In this document: in pieces, positions 33,785 to 44,098 of the stretch
How positions within the stretch are numbered: the stretch's first letter is position 1
Layout of the letters: every line of letters begins with the position of its first letter
Source of the DNA: Calidifontibacillus oryziterrae
Lineage (GTDB): Bacteria > Bacillota > Bacilli > Bacillales > Bacillaceae_J
Length of the DNA stretch: 64,000 nucleotides
Assembly (NCBI RefSeq): GCF_000331575.1
Contig: NZ_ANOK01000007.1
Span: forward strand, 48,001-112,000
Direction of reading: 5' to 3'
Position numbers and translations under genes: made by a program
The notes under the pieces: generated by a model
Database searches by the model: none
Told to the model about the DNA's origin: nothing
What the model saw: the letters and a program-made list of their open reading frames with translations, nothing else

Positions 33785-34429
33785 CTAGCTCCTTTCTTTC
33801 GGAAAAAAGTTGTTTTCTCTCGTAATCGTCTGTTTTGCTACATCTAGCTCCAAATTTAATTGATTTATATCATTTGACAATAGAAGTAGTAAATCATCAT
33901 TCGTTGACTTTATTAAATTGTCAAGTGTTTGCTCCGCATCAGATAAAGAACGTCGAACTTGCGGATCGTTGATCTGTTGTTTTGTTAAAAAGACGTATTG
34001 TTCTGACAGTTCAACAATCGAATCAAGATGGTAAAAGAAAAATCTCTCTGATTGGTAGAATCTTCTAGGTTCTTTTTTAACAATTAAATAGATTTTACTC
34101 GCAATTCGATTTAGTTTACTTAACTGTCTAGCGGAATGAATGGAACGAACACCTAAAAGTGCTTTGTTAAGGCGTTTAATTTTAAGATGAGCTTCTTTTA
34201 AATTATTTTTGATATATATATAGTCCTTACTAGATAATTGATTCTCTTTTAAAAACCTTTGGTGAAATCTCCATTTTAAAAAATAATTGCTGATAATTCC
34301 TCCCAAAATCCCTATAAATAATGATATCCAGATCGTTGCGTCAAAACCGAAAAAGGCTACTAACCCTATAATAATTGTTATGTTAACCGCTATGAAGCTA
34401 CGAAGGAAAAAATTCAAAATGGATTTCAT
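33785..34429 (-). CDS. xpaC: XpaC-like 5-bromo-4-chloroindolyl phosphate hydrolysis family protein
   Basis: A 214-residue protein with two N-terminal membrane segments (FFLRSFIAVNITIIIGLVAFFGFDATIWISLFIGILGGIISNYFL) and a long helical cytoplasmic part. In B. subtilis the XpaC homologue was named for a phosphatase-substrate colour phenotype, but no catalytic motif is evident, and its pairing with a TelA-type protein suggests a shared membrane-linked function. The frame is open from 34480, but that ATG lacks a ribosome binding site, whereas AGGGG precedes ATG 34429; the longer version would add 17 basic residues. Confidence 0.8.
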   Translation of the reverse strand: MKSILNFFLRSFIAVNITIIIGLVAFFGFDATIWISLFIGILGGIISNYFLKWRFHQRFLKENQLSSKDYIYIKNNLKEAHLKIKRLNKALLGVRSIHSARQLSKLNRIASKIYLIVKKEPRRFYQSERFFFYHLDSIVELSEQYVFLTKQQINDPQVRRSLSDAEQTLDNLIKSTNDDLLLLLSNDINQLNLELDVAKQTITRENNFFPKERS

Positions 34430-34696
34430 TGTAAATCGGCCCCTATTAGAAGTTTTCTTCTTTCCCTTATTATACGACATTAAATATAGACAAGTTTCGT
34501 TGCAAAAGCAAAATAAATAAAATTTAGTTGGGGTAGTGGATAGTAATGGCTATATTTTGTAACTAATATCAAATATGTTGTCATATTATCAAAAAAATGG
34601 TAAAAATATAATAAATCAAAATTTTGTCTAAATTGTGAACATAATGTATAGAATCTGAAAAAAGTCGAGTCGGTTTAGGTGAAAGGGGGCTGGACA

Positions 34697-35416
34697 ATGC
34701 AACGCCATGAGTTAAGTATGATTATTGAGCAGCAATTATTCGAACATTATTGCCAACCTATATACGATTTGAATAATCAGCTCCCAAATGGTGCAGAAAT
34801 GCTTTTGCGAGCACGTTTTGCAACGCCTGACATTATTTTTAATGAAGCAAAAAAGGCAGATTGTCTTTATGAATTAGATACACTTTCAATTATAAAAGCA
34901 CTAGAGATACAACAGAGTTATCGAGACCGTCTATTTTTTTTAAATGTGTTTCCTTCGACATTAAAGAATCCGTTATTTCCTGAATTTCTTGAATACACTG
35001 TACGAGATTTACCTTTAATACGAGAAAAAATTGTTTTTGAAATAAATGAGGGTGAATCTGTATTCGATCTATCGTTATTAAGAGATCGTATTAACTGGCT
35101 AAAGGAAATAGGGTTTCAGGTAGCGCTTGACGATGTTGGGAAGGGGGCATTGTCACTGACGAATATGATTGAATTGAACGTGAATTTTATTAAATTAGAT
35201 CGCTACTTTTCTAACCACTTACACCTTTCAACAAAGAAACAAAATATGATCAGTGCTATCCTTCATTATTGTCACGCTAACCATATAAAAGTTATTTTAG
35301 AAGGGATTGAAACCGAGGAAGAGCTACTAACAGCGAATTCACTAGGTGTTGACATGGGGCAGGGATATTATTTAGGTAAACCAGAGAAAACAAATTTACA
35401 ACATAATAGTTTCTAG
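34697..35416 (+). CDS. EAL-domain protein (probable cyclic-di-GMP phosphodiesterase)
   Basis: A 239-residue stand-alone EAL domain with no sensor domain or membrane segment. The signature EALLR is changed to EMLLRAR; other catalytic positions remain: N in FLNVFP, E in FEINEGE, DD in ALDDVGKG, K in FIKLD, E in EGIET and the closing GQGYYLGKP. It may therefore still cleave cyclic di-GMP, although the loop-6 sequence DDVGKG differs from DDFGTG. ATG 34697 follows AAAGGGGGC. It is flanked by a terminator and stands alone. Confidence 0.85.
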   Translation: MQRHELSMIIEQQLFEHYCQPIYDLNNQLPNGAEMLLRARFATPDIIFNEAKKADCLYELDTLSIIKALEIQQSYRDRLFFLNVFPSTLKNPLFPEFLEYTVRDLPLIREKIVFEINEGESVFDLSLLRDRINWLKEIGFQVALDDVGKGALSLTNMIELNVNFIKLDRYFSNHLHLSTKKQNMISAILHYCHANHIKVILEGIETEEELLTANSLGVDMGQGYYLGKPEKTNLQHNSF

Positions 35417-35511
35417 TTTATATATTCATGAAAACTCAGGGCCACCAGAATTGAGGGGGGCGGTCCTAAATTATTTAGGTTATTTTAAAGGATAATATTG
35501 ACTCGATATTT

Positions 35512-35569
35512 AAAAAGAGTGCTGTCTGGTAAGTCCCCATTATAGAGACTTATCAGCCAGCACTTTTTT
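35512..35569. terminator. Bidirectional terminator between EAL and STAS genes
   Basis: AGTGCTG (35518-35524) pairs with CAGCACT (35558-35564), extended by AAGTC/GACTT inside; A-run before and T-run after serve both strands. Confidence 0.85.
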
Positions 35570-35867
35570 AGTTAATCTCCATAAAGTTTGTTAGACGAGT
35601 AATTTCGAATATTTCTTTTACAGGTCCTTGAAGGCCTTTTACGATAACCTTGCCTTCCGCACTAAATGCTTTCTTGTGGAAACTTAGTATGAATCCAATA
35701 CCTGTACTATCGATATAAGTAACCTCGCCCATATCGAGTAGAAAGTTTTTGTAACCTTTTTCTAAATACGATATAAGTTGTTCCCTTAAATTTGTAGTAT
35801 TATCAACATATAGTTCTTTTTTTAATTTTACCATAATTTGATTATTTAGAACTGTTATTTCATGCAT
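35568..35867 (-). CDS. STAS-domain anti-anti-sigma factor
   Basis: A 99-residue RsbV/SpoIIAA-type protein with the phosphorylation motif YIDSTGIGF (S54) and the preceding FLLDMGEV strand. Such proteins release sigma factors by binding an anti-sigma kinase when the serine is unphosphorylated. No kinase or phosphatase gene is next to it, so its partner must be elsewhere; the RsbW at 59242 is one candidate. It is monocistronic. Confidence 0.87.
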   Translation of the reverse strand: MHEITVLNNQIMVKLKKELYVDNTTNLREQLISYLEKGYKNFLLDMGEVTYIDSTGIGFILSFHKKAFSAEGKVIVKGLQGPVKEIFEITRLTNFMEIN

Positions 35868-35980
35868 GAAGATAATGCCTCCAAAATCTAATAGTATTAA
35901 GAATAGTATCGTTGTTTTTCCTGAATGTGAGTATCAGGGAGATCCCTAAAACCAGTGGGAAAACACCCTGTTTGTAATAA

Positions 35981-37501
<1,521 letters not shown>

Positions 37502-37560
37502 TCCAATCGTAAAAAACTAGTAAACTTGGGATGTTAAACAAAATGGCGTATTTATTTGCA

Positions 37561-37603
37561 AAAATAACGAGGCTTCCTTAGGAAGGAGCCCCGTTATTTT
37601 TTT
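37561..37603 (+). terminator. Terminator of glpK
   Basis: ATAACGAGGCTTCC pairs with GGAAGGAGCCCCGTTAT (small bulges), followed by seven T ending near 37603. Confidence 0.88.
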
Positions 37604-37605
37604 GC

Positions 37606-37820
37606 TGTTTAGGAAATTTAAAAATTTGATCTTGTGGATAAATACTATAGCACAGAGAGTAGTCGCCCAGCTCCAGCTCCCAGCGACTAGTAAACTTCGC
37701 TCATCTTTTTTGCGATAAGTCAACATCGACTCGTCCCTCGACGTGTTTTGTTTATCTCAGTCGATGCGCTCTTAGTTTATACGTCGCTAATCAGGGCGCC
37801 TATAGCTTTTGTTCTTTTTT
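37606..37820. repeat. Dispersed ~210-bp repeat, copy 2
   Basis: Near-identical to 23149-23360. It differs mainly in the segment around 37670-37681 and in the poly-T near its end. Again it begins just after a terminator and ends within the 3' end of a minus-strand gene. In this reading frame it supplies EQKL and the stop, a different frame from copy 1. Confidence 0.85.
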
Positions 37821-38345
37821 TGGAATGTAATTAAAAATTTCATGTGATTCAAAGCTATCAACAAGTCGGTTCAGCCAATCATAATACTCCAAACAGCTTT
37901 TTAATTTTTCTATATCAATACTTGCTTCTTCTTTAATACTTTCCTCTGTGTCTTCTCTGTGTACAAGTTCGGTAAGTTCCTTTATAGATTTTTCTATAGC
38001 GGTAACATTCATGGAAATCCCAGCGCGCCATTTTATTGTAAAGAAATCTATAAACGTCTGATACCAGTCTTCCTCAGCACGATATAAATCTCTTCGAACT
38101 CCTTTTCTCCAAACCTTATCCACCATTTTTAAATCCATTAATGATCGTACTGATGTACTCATGCTAGTCTTACTCATACCAAGCTCGTCCTTCATTTCAT
38201 CCAATGTCATCGGGGCATTGTTGAAGTATAAAAAGCCGAACAATCTCCCGACAGAATCAGTAACACCGTATAAGTTCATATTCTGAGCGATTGTATCAAT
38301 TACTCGTTCCCTCGCTTGTTCTAATTGTTGTTTTGGATCCTTCAT
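37800..38345 (-). CDS. GbsR-type (MarR-like) regulator of osmolyte uptake
   Basis: A 181-residue regulator. The winged helix region reads VTDSVGRLFGFLYFNNAPMTLDEMKDELGMSKTSMSTSVRSLMDLKMVDKVWRKGVRRDLY, typical of the GbsR/OpcR group, followed by a helical dimerisation part. Members repress glycine-betaine synthesis or osmolyte-import operons and some respond to choline or betaine. It is divergent from opuAA, its most probable target; a TGTACAG-N6-CTGTACA palindrome lies between them. Its last residues and stop are inside the dispersed repeat. Confidence 0.87.
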   Translation of the reverse strand: MKDPKQQLEQARERVIDTIAQNMNLYGVTDSVGRLFGFLYFNNAPMTLDEMKDELGMSKTSMSTSVRSLMDLKMVDKVWRKGVRRDLYRAEEDWYQTFIDFFTIKWRAGISMNVTAIEKSIKELTELVHREDTEESIKEEASIDIEKLKSCLEYYDWLNRLVDSFESHEIFNYIPKKEQKL

Positions 38346-38442
38346 GATTTTATACCCACCAATCCTTCTGTGAAAAATCGTAACAAATCATACTTTTGAT
38401 AATAGACTACCACTTTATTAATGAAAGTAAAGATATTAATTA

Positions 38443-38460
38443 GGGAGCATATGGGAGCAT
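38443..38460. promoter_or_regulatory. Tandem GGGAGCAT motif upstream of opuAA
   Basis: GGGAGCAT occurs twice in direct repeat (38443-38450 and 38453-38460). The second lies in a 12-base match to the ehuB upstream region (3020-3031). Candidate regulatory site shared by two osmolyte operons. Confidence 0.3.
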
Positions 38461-38495
38461 TTCTAAGGATTTCTAAGAATATTGTATATATAGAA

Positions 38496-38515
38496 TGTAC
38501 AGTTTTTTCTGTACA
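38496..38515. promoter_or_regulatory. Palindrome TGTACAG-N6-CTGTACA in the gbsR-type/opuA intergenic region
   Basis: Perfect 7-base arms at 38496-38502 and 38509-38515 around six T, about 105 bases before opuAA and 150 before the divergent regulator. Position and symmetry suit an operator for the GbsR-type protein. Confidence 0.5.
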
Positions 38516-38619
38516 AAGATTATAGCTGAATATCGCTGATTTTCGGTTTTGATGGAATGTTACGAAAAGTCTAAGCTTAATAATAGGTCGGCTATAAAAG
38601 CCGTTAACGAGGTGAACGT

Positions 38620-39891
38620 ATGAAACAGGAACGAAAGATTAAGCTAAAGGTTCAAAGTGTTACAAAAATATTTGGAAAAAATAGCAAAAAAGCACTTCAA
38701 CTACTTAAAGAAGGAAAGTCAAAGTCTGAAATATTAAAAATGACAGGATCAACAGTTGGAGTCAATCAAGCTAGCTTTGAAGTATATGCCGGAGAAATAT
38801 TTGTCATAATGGGGCTTTCAGGCAGTGGGAAATCCACATTAGTAAGGATGTTAAATCGCTTAATTGATCCCACAATTGGTGAAGTATATGTTGATGGGGA
38901 AGATGTTGTAAAAATGTCAAAGTCTGAATTACGCAATATTCGGCGTGGGAAAATTAGTATGGTCTTCCAAAAATTTGCTCTTCTTCCGCACAGGACTGTT
39001 TTAGAAAATACAGAGTACGGACTTGAAGTACAGGGTATTAAAAAGGAAGAAAGAAAAGAAAGAGCATTAGAGGCATTAAAGCTTGTTGATTTATGTGGTT
39101 ATGAAAATCAGTATCCAAGCCAATTAAGTGGCGGGATGCAGCAACGTGTTGGTTTAGCGAGAGCATTAGCAAATAATCCTGATATTTTATTAATGGATGA
39201 AGCGTTCAGTGCATTAGATCCGTTAATAAGAAAGGATATGCAAGATGAACTGTTGGAGTTGCAAGCCCGAATGGAAAAAACCATTGTATTTATTACGCAC
39301 GATTTAGATGAAGCGTTAAGGATTGGGGACCGAATCGCGTTAATGAAGGATGGTCTTATTGTTCAAATTGGAACTCCGGAAGAAATATTAATGAATCCTT
39401 CAAATGAATATGTTGAAAGATTTGTCGAGGATGTTGATTTAAGTAAGGTGTTAACAGCTGGGCATGTTATGAAGCGTGCTGAATCAATTCGGATTGATAA
39501 AGGTCCTTTAGTTGCGTTGCAAAATATGAAGGATTTGGGGATATCAAGTATTTATGTTGTTGATAAAAAGCAAAGATTGTTAGGGGCAATAACTGCAGTC
39601 GCGGCAAAACAGGCAGTAGAAAAAGGGCAAACATTAGAGGAAATATTGGATACAAATGTGCAAACAGTTTTTAAAGACACACTTTTAGTAGATCTTTTTG
39701 ATATTGTTTCGGAAGCCGTTATACCTGTAGCAGTTGTAGATGATGATAGACATCTTAGGGGTATTGTAATTCGTGGTGCTGTCATAGGGGCTCTTGCGGG
39801 TAATGAGCGTTATATAAATGGAGTAGCAAACAGTGTTCATGATGGAAAAACCGATCATCAGCTAAAAGAGGTGAATGTAAATGGCGCTTAA
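38620..39891 (+). CDS. opuAA: Glycine betaine ABC transporter ATP-binding protein OpuAA
   Basis: A 423-residue ATPase with Walker A GLSGSGKST, Q-loop VFQKFALLPHRT, signature LSGGMQQR, Walker B ILLMDEAFSALDP and switch ITHDLDE. The C-terminal 130 residues form two CBS domains (AGHVMKRAESIRID...; LDTNVQTVFKDTLLVDLFD...), which in OpuA-type importers sense ionic strength and gate transport. An N-terminal insertion KALQLLKEGKSKSEILKMTGSTVGVN is typical of OpuAA. It precedes opuAB with an 11-base overlap. Confidence 0.92.
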   Translation: MKQERKIKLKVQSVTKIFGKNSKKALQLLKEGKSKSEILKMTGSTVGVNQASFEVYAGEIFVIMGLSGSGKSTLVRMLNRLIDPTIGEVYVDGEDVVKMSKSELRNIRRGKISMVFQKFALLPHRTVLENTEYGLEVQGIKKEERKERALEALKLVDLCGYENQYPSQLSGGMQQRVGLARALANNPDILLMDEAFSALDPLIRKDMQDELLELQARMEKTIVFITHDLDEALRIGDRIALMKDGLIVQIGTPEEILMNPSNEYVERFVEDVDLSKVLTAGHVMKRAESIRIDKGPLVALQNMKDLGISSIYVVDKKQRLLGAITAVAAKQAVEKGQTLEEILDTNVQTVFKDTLLVDLFDIVSEAVIPVAVVDDDRHLRGIVIRGAVIGALAGNERYINGVANSVHDGKTDHQLKEVNVNGA

Positions 39892-40741
39892 GACAGAAGG
39901 ACTTTTACCGAAACTTCCTTTAGCAGACTGGATTGATGGATTTATTGATTGGTTGACAGCTACGTTTGGTGCCGCTTTTGATGGGATTTCTGAGGGGTTA
40001 AAAGCATTTGTTGAAGGAATAGTAGACGGTCTAGGAGTAATTCCACCAATTATCGTTATTATATTAATGGCTTTATTAACATGGAAGATTTGTAATCGAA
40101 ATATTGGGTTATTTACATTAGTTGGTTTATTTTTAATTGATAATTTAGGATATTGGGAGCCAATGCTTGATACAATCGCATTGGTACTGACATCGGTGAT
40201 TTTATCGATTGTGATTGGAATACCAATTGGCATTTGGGCATCACAAAGTAAAGTAGTTAAAAGTATAGTAATCCCGATATTAGACTTTATGCAAACAATG
40301 CCTGCCTTTGTATACTTAATTCCGGCTATTTTCTTTTTTAATATCGGTGTTGTACCTGGGGTTGTGGCATCTGTTATTTTTGCAACACCACCGACGATAC
40401 GTTTAACAATTTTAGGGATTGAGCAAGTGCCTGGAGATATTATTGAAGCAACAGAGGCTTTTGGCTCAACGACAAATCAAAGATTACTAAAGGTGCAGCT
40501 TCCATTAGCCATGCCAACGATCATGGCAGGCATTAACCAAAGTATTATGCTTGCATTGTCCATGGTTGTTATTGCTTCAATGGTTGGAGCGCCAGGTCTT
40601 GGTACTGATGTGTATCGTGCTGTTACGCAAATCAAGACAGGAGTTGGTTTTGAAGCTGGTCTAGCAATAGTGATTATAGCTATCATTCTAGATCGGATTT
40701 CTCAAAATATAGGAAAAACTAAACAAGGGGGAACTATGTAA
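39881..40741 (+). CDS. opuAB: Glycine betaine ABC transporter permease OpuAB
   Basis: A 286-residue permease with about six to seven membrane segments and the EAA loop EATEAFGSTTNQRLLKVQLPLAMPTIMAGINQ. The amphipathic N-terminus (PLADWIDGFIDWLTATFGAAFDGISEGLKAFVEGI) is characteristic of OpuAB/ProW. It forms the homodimeric pore for betaine. AAAGAGGTGAATGTAA places ATG 39881 firmly. Its stop overlaps the opuAC start by one base. Confidence 0.92.
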   Translation: MALKTEGLLPKLPLADWIDGFIDWLTATFGAAFDGISEGLKAFVEGIVDGLGVIPPIIVIILMALLTWKICNRNIGLFTLVGLFLIDNLGYWEPMLDTIALVLTSVILSIVIGIPIGIWASQSKVVKSIVIPILDFMQTMPAFVYLIPAIFFFNIGVVPGVVASVIFATPPTIRLTILGIEQVPGDIIEATEAFGSTTNQRLLKVQLPLAMPTIMAGINQSIMLALSMVVIASMVGAPGLGTDVYRAVTQIKTGVGFEAGLAIVIIAIILDRISQNIGKTKQGGTM

Positions 40742-41673
40742 TGAAGAAATGGTTAAGTTTTTTACTAGTTTTCGTATTGGCGATAGGCTTAGCTGCCTGT
40801 GGCTCGCAAGAAACTAGTAACGAAGAGCCCGCTACTGAGACGGAGCCGGCAACGACTGAAACAACAGGTAGTGAAGCTGCTACACCTATTGGTGAAAGCG
40901 TAGATTACCAGATTGTTGGTATTGACCCAGGTGCAGGTATAATGAAAGCGACTGCAAGTGCCATCGAGGAATATGAGCTAGAGGATTGGGAGGTTATTGA
41001 GGGTTCTGGGGCTGCAATGACTGCTGCATTAAAAAAAGCTTATGACAAGGAAGAACCAATTATTGTGACAGGTTGGACACCGCATTGGAAATTCGCAAAG
41101 TTTGATTTGAAATATTTAGAAGACCCTAAAGGTGTATATGGTGAAGATGAAAACATTCATACAATTACACGTGCTGGCTTAAAAGAAGATCATCCAAATG
41201 CATATATAGTTTTAGATCAATTCCATTGGACTGCAGATGATATGAGTGACGTGATGGTAATGATTGAAGACGGTATGAAGGAAGAAGAAGCTGCTGCAAA
41301 ATGGGTAGAAGAAAATGCCGATAGAGTTGCAGAATGGACTGCTGGAGCAGAACAAGTTGAGAGCGATGAAATTACCCTTGCATATGTTGCTTGGGCAAGT
41401 GAAATTGCAAGCACAAATGTGCTTGCCAAAGTATTAACTGATGTTGGTTATGACGTTACAATGACTCAATTAGAAGCAGGCCCGCTGTGGGCTGGTATTG
41501 CCGATGGAAGTGCTGATGCATCTGTAGCGGCATGGTTGCCAGTTACACATGCTGACTACTATGCAGAGTTTGAAGGTCAGTTCGAGGACCTTGGTTCAAA
41601 CATGGAAGGGACTAGAATTGGATTAGTTGTACCAAGTTATATGGATATAAATTCAATTGAAGATTTAAAATAA
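40741..41673 (+). CDS. opuAC: Glycine betaine-binding lipoprotein OpuAC
   Basis: A 310-residue lipoprotein (C20 in IGLAACGS) with an E/T-rich linker. The ligand fold shows tryptophans of the aromatic betaine cage (GWTPHWKFAKFDLKYLEDPKG, LAYVAWASEIAS, AGPLWAGIADGSADASVAAWLPVTHADY). It delivers glycine betaine or related compounds to OpuAB. A 13-base perfect hairpin closes the operon. The protein is a fairly acidic variant, as expected for an exposed protein in a salt-tolerant organism, but that is impressionistic. Confidence 0.92.
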   Translation: MKKWLSFLLVFVLAIGLAACGSQETSNEEPATETEPATTETTGSEAATPIGESVDYQIVGIDPGAGIMKATASAIEEYELEDWEVIEGSGAAMTAALKKAYDKEEPIIVTGWTPHWKFAKFDLKYLEDPKGVYGEDENIHTITRAGLKEDHPNAYIVLDQFHWTADDMSDVMVMIEDGMKEEEAAAKWVEENADRVAEWTAGAEQVESDEITLAYVAWASEIASTNVLAKVLTDVGYDVTMTQLEAGPLWAGIADGSADASVAAWLPVTHADYYAEFEGQFEDLGSNMEGTRIGLVVPSYMDINSIEDLK

Positions 41674-41681
41674 GCTACGCT

Positions 41682-41712
41682 AAAGAGGTTAACCATATTG
41701 GTTAACCTCTTT
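41682..41712 (+). terminator. Terminator of the opuA operon
   Basis: AAAGAGGTTAACC (41682-41694) is perfectly complementary to 41700-41712. The T-run is part of the stem; efficient hairpin. Confidence 0.85.
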
Positions 41713-41753
41713 ATAATTTGTCTATAGATAAAATATATCAATATAATTAGGTT

Positions 41754-41875
41754 GCAACCATATAATGGTCATGTCGAAAATGGTTGCTACTGTCAAAAAA
41801 GGCGACTAGGTTAAATTGATAGTTTACTTTGTATTCATTAAAATAATAGAAAATATATAGTGAATGAACATTCAC
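41754..41875. promoter_or_regulatory. Two inverted repeats in the opuAC-chemoreceptor gap
   Basis: GCAACCAT (41754-41761) is mirrored at 41780-41787. GTGAATGAACATTCAC (41860-41875) is a palindrome of the form bound by TetR/FadR-type repressors (TGAATGA..TTCA). No regulator of that family is adjacent. With the terminator and the SigD-type promoter they fill most of this 395-base gap. Confidence 0.45.
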
Positions 41876-41952
41876 TCAAATGCAATAAAATGAGTTTATA
41901 GCAACGTTCTCCATTGTGAACGATTTTTTAAGTTTTTCATACGAAATATTTG

Positions 41953-41979
41953 TAGAAATTTAGCGACAATTGCCGGTAA
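41953..41979 (+). promoter_or_regulatory. SigD (flagellar/chemotaxis) promoter of the chemoreceptor gene
   Basis: TAGA (41953-41956), a 15-base spacer and GCCGGTAA (41972-41979) match the sigma-D consensus TAAA-N15-GCCGATAT at most positions. It lies about 80 bases before the chemoreceptor start. Confidence 0.6.
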
Positions 41980-42068
41980 TTTTAGTAGAATAGAAACAGA
42001 ATACAATTTTATAAAAAAATTACAAAAAAACCACTATATTCCCATGTAGGGATTTTTGGGAGGCTAAC

Positions 42069-43805
42069 ATGAGAGCGAAAATTAGAACAAAATTAATTAT
42101 AGTATCACTACTTTTATTAGCGGTTCCAAGTTTAATAATTGGTGTTATAGGATACTCATCAGCAAAGCAAAGCCTTGATGAACTTGGTGCAATCGGTTTA
42201 CAAAATGATGTTCGTCTCGTAATAAAGCTAATAGAGAGTTTGGATCAGCAGGTTAAAAGTGGCGCCCTTTCATTAGAAGATGCCCAAGAACTTGTAAAAA
42301 TAGAAATCCTTGGGGAGAAGGATCCTGAAGGGAAAAGACCGATTGATAAAAGTGTTGATATCGGTGAAAATGGTTATTATTTTGTTATGGATTCAGAAGG
42401 CTTACTGTTGGCACATCCTTCCTTAGAAGGTGAAAATTTATGGAATACGGAAGACCCTAATGGATTAAAAGTCGGAAAGGTAATTGTGGAAGCAGCTTTA
42501 AAGGGTAATGGCTTTTCGTATTATGAATGGCCTTTACCTGGGAATGCAAATAGAATTGCTCCGAAAATTACGTATGCGGAGCAGGATGAAAACTGGGGAT
42601 GGGTTGTAGCTGCTAGCACATACAAAATGGACTTTAATAGTAATGCAAATAAAATTCTTCATGCTGTTCTCATTACTTTAATCATATCATTAATAGCTGG
42701 AGTTATAGTTATTATCGGATTTTCAAGACATATCTCAATTCCGATTCGAATGATTGCTAATCACGTCCATAGGATTGCTGGTGGTGATTTAAGTATGGGT
42801 GCTATATCAGTAAAAAATAATGATGAAATCGGCCAGCTTGCCAATGACGTGAATACAATGACGGTTAATTTAAAAAACATGATAAGTAAAGTTTCAGAAG
42901 CTGCAGAGCGAGTTGCAACGGACTCATTAGAATTGTCTGCAAATACTGATCAAACGTCACAAGCAACGGAGCAAATTGCAAAAGCAATTGGAGAGGTAGC
43001 AACAGGGGCAGACCGTCAGCTAACAAGTATGCAAGAAGCTTCTGAAGGGGTAAATGAAATTGCAGTAGGTGTTAAAAAAATTGCAGAAAGTGTTGAAACC
43101 GTAAAGCAATCCACTGTGCAAGCTTCTGAGACAGCACAAAATGGGAACGAGTCAGTGCATAAAGCTGTAGATCAAATTGGATTTATTAATACAAAAACAG
43201 AAGAAACTGCGGAAGTATTGGATTTATTAGGTGATAAATCAAATGAGATTGAGAATATCGTGACGATGATTACAGCAATAGCTGAACAAACCAATTTATT
43301 AGCATTAAATGCATCAATCGAAGCAGCTAGAGCTGGGGAGCATGGCAAAGGTTTTGCAGTTGTAGCTGAAGAAGTTCGAAAATTGGCTGAAGAATCAGGA
43401 TCAGCTGCTTCTAAGATTAGTTCCTTAATTAGTGATATTCAAGAAAATATGAAGCTTGCAATTGATGCAATGGGCGAGGGGCGGACAGCTGTAATAGGTG
43501 GAAAAAACCTAGTTGAACAAGCAGGAGATTATTTCGAAAAAATTACTGAAGCGGTTATTCATATTGTAAGCCAAATGGAGGATGTCAATGAAGCTGTTAT
43601 AAAAGTGAATTCCGGAACGACTCAGTTAGTCTCAAGAATAGATGATGTGAGTGAGATCTCTGAAAAATCAGCGAATTACACACAATCAGTTGCTGCGATT
43701 TCGGAGGAACAAACAGCTTCGGTGGAAGAAATAGCGGCCAGTGTAAACATGCTATCACAAGTTGCAGATGACCTACATGAAAGTATAAAAATGTTTAAAG
43801 TTTAA
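42069..43805 (+). CDS. Methyl-accepting chemotaxis protein with Cache sensor
   Basis: A 578-residue transmembrane receptor. Membrane segments lie at about 9-30 and 200-222. Between them is a single Cache-type domain ([28 protein letters not shown] ... [12 protein letters not shown]). A HAMP domain follows (about 222-275), then a long coiled coil whose tip reads [40 protein letters not shown]. Small-molecule ligands such as carboxylates or betaines are typical of this sensor class; its position behind opuA is suggestive only. ATG 42069 follows TTGGGAGG. The SigD-type promoter upstream fits its role. Confidence 0.93.
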   Translation: MRAKIRTKLIIVSLLLLAVPSLIIGVIGYSSAKQSLDELGAIGLQNDVRLVIKLIESLDQQVKSGALSLEDAQELVKIEILGEKDPEGKRPIDKSVDIGENGYYFVMDSEGLLLAHPSLEGENLWNTEDPNGLKVGKVIVEAALKGNGFSYYEWPLPGNANRIAPKITYAEQDENWGWVVAASTYKMDFNSNANKILHAVLITLIISLIAGVIVIIGFSRHISIPIRMIANHVHRIAGGDLSMGAISVKNNDEIGQLANDVNTMTVNLKNMISKVSEAAERVATDSLELSANTDQTSQATEQIAKAIGEVATGADRQLTSMQEASEGVNEIAVGVKKIAESVETVKQSTVQASETAQNGNESVHKAVDQIGFINTKTEETAEVLDLLGDKSNEIENIVTMITAIAEQTNLLALNASIEAARAGEHGKGFAVVAEEVRKLAEESGSAASKISSLISDIQENMKLAIDAMGEGRTAVIGGKNLVEQAGDYFEKITEAVIHIVSQMEDVNEAVIKVNSGTTQLVSRIDDVSEISEKSANYTQSVAAISEEQTASVEEIAASVNMLSQVADDLHESIKMFKV

Positions 43806-43912
43806 TAAATAAATAGTTGTATCCTATATTAGCAAGAGAGGATCATATATTTGTAAGATAGGATCATAGAGCTATTACTATACTTGGGAAATAACAATTA
43901 ATCTCAAATCAA

Positions 43913-43953
43913 AAGTGATGCAAACTATTGTAGTTTGCATCACTTAAATTTTT
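43913..43953 (+). terminator. Terminator of the chemoreceptor gene
   Basis: A perfect 15-base stem (43913-43927 with 43931-43945), followed by AAATTTTT. Confidence 0.88.
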
Positions 43954-44098
43954 GCAATGAGAAACTGGTATTGCAAAGCAGAATAATAGTTTTAAGGTTT
44001 GAAATTAATAGTAATAATATTGCAAATATTTTAATGCCGAACTTTAAATTTTATAGTATATAATTAATTATATAATGATAGCGGGAGCAGGTGAATTC

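Noticed and set aside
35935..35970. GlpP-type antiterminator leader before glpK
   Set aside because: A CAGGG/CCCTG hairpin exists, but there is no T-run and no second competing stem.
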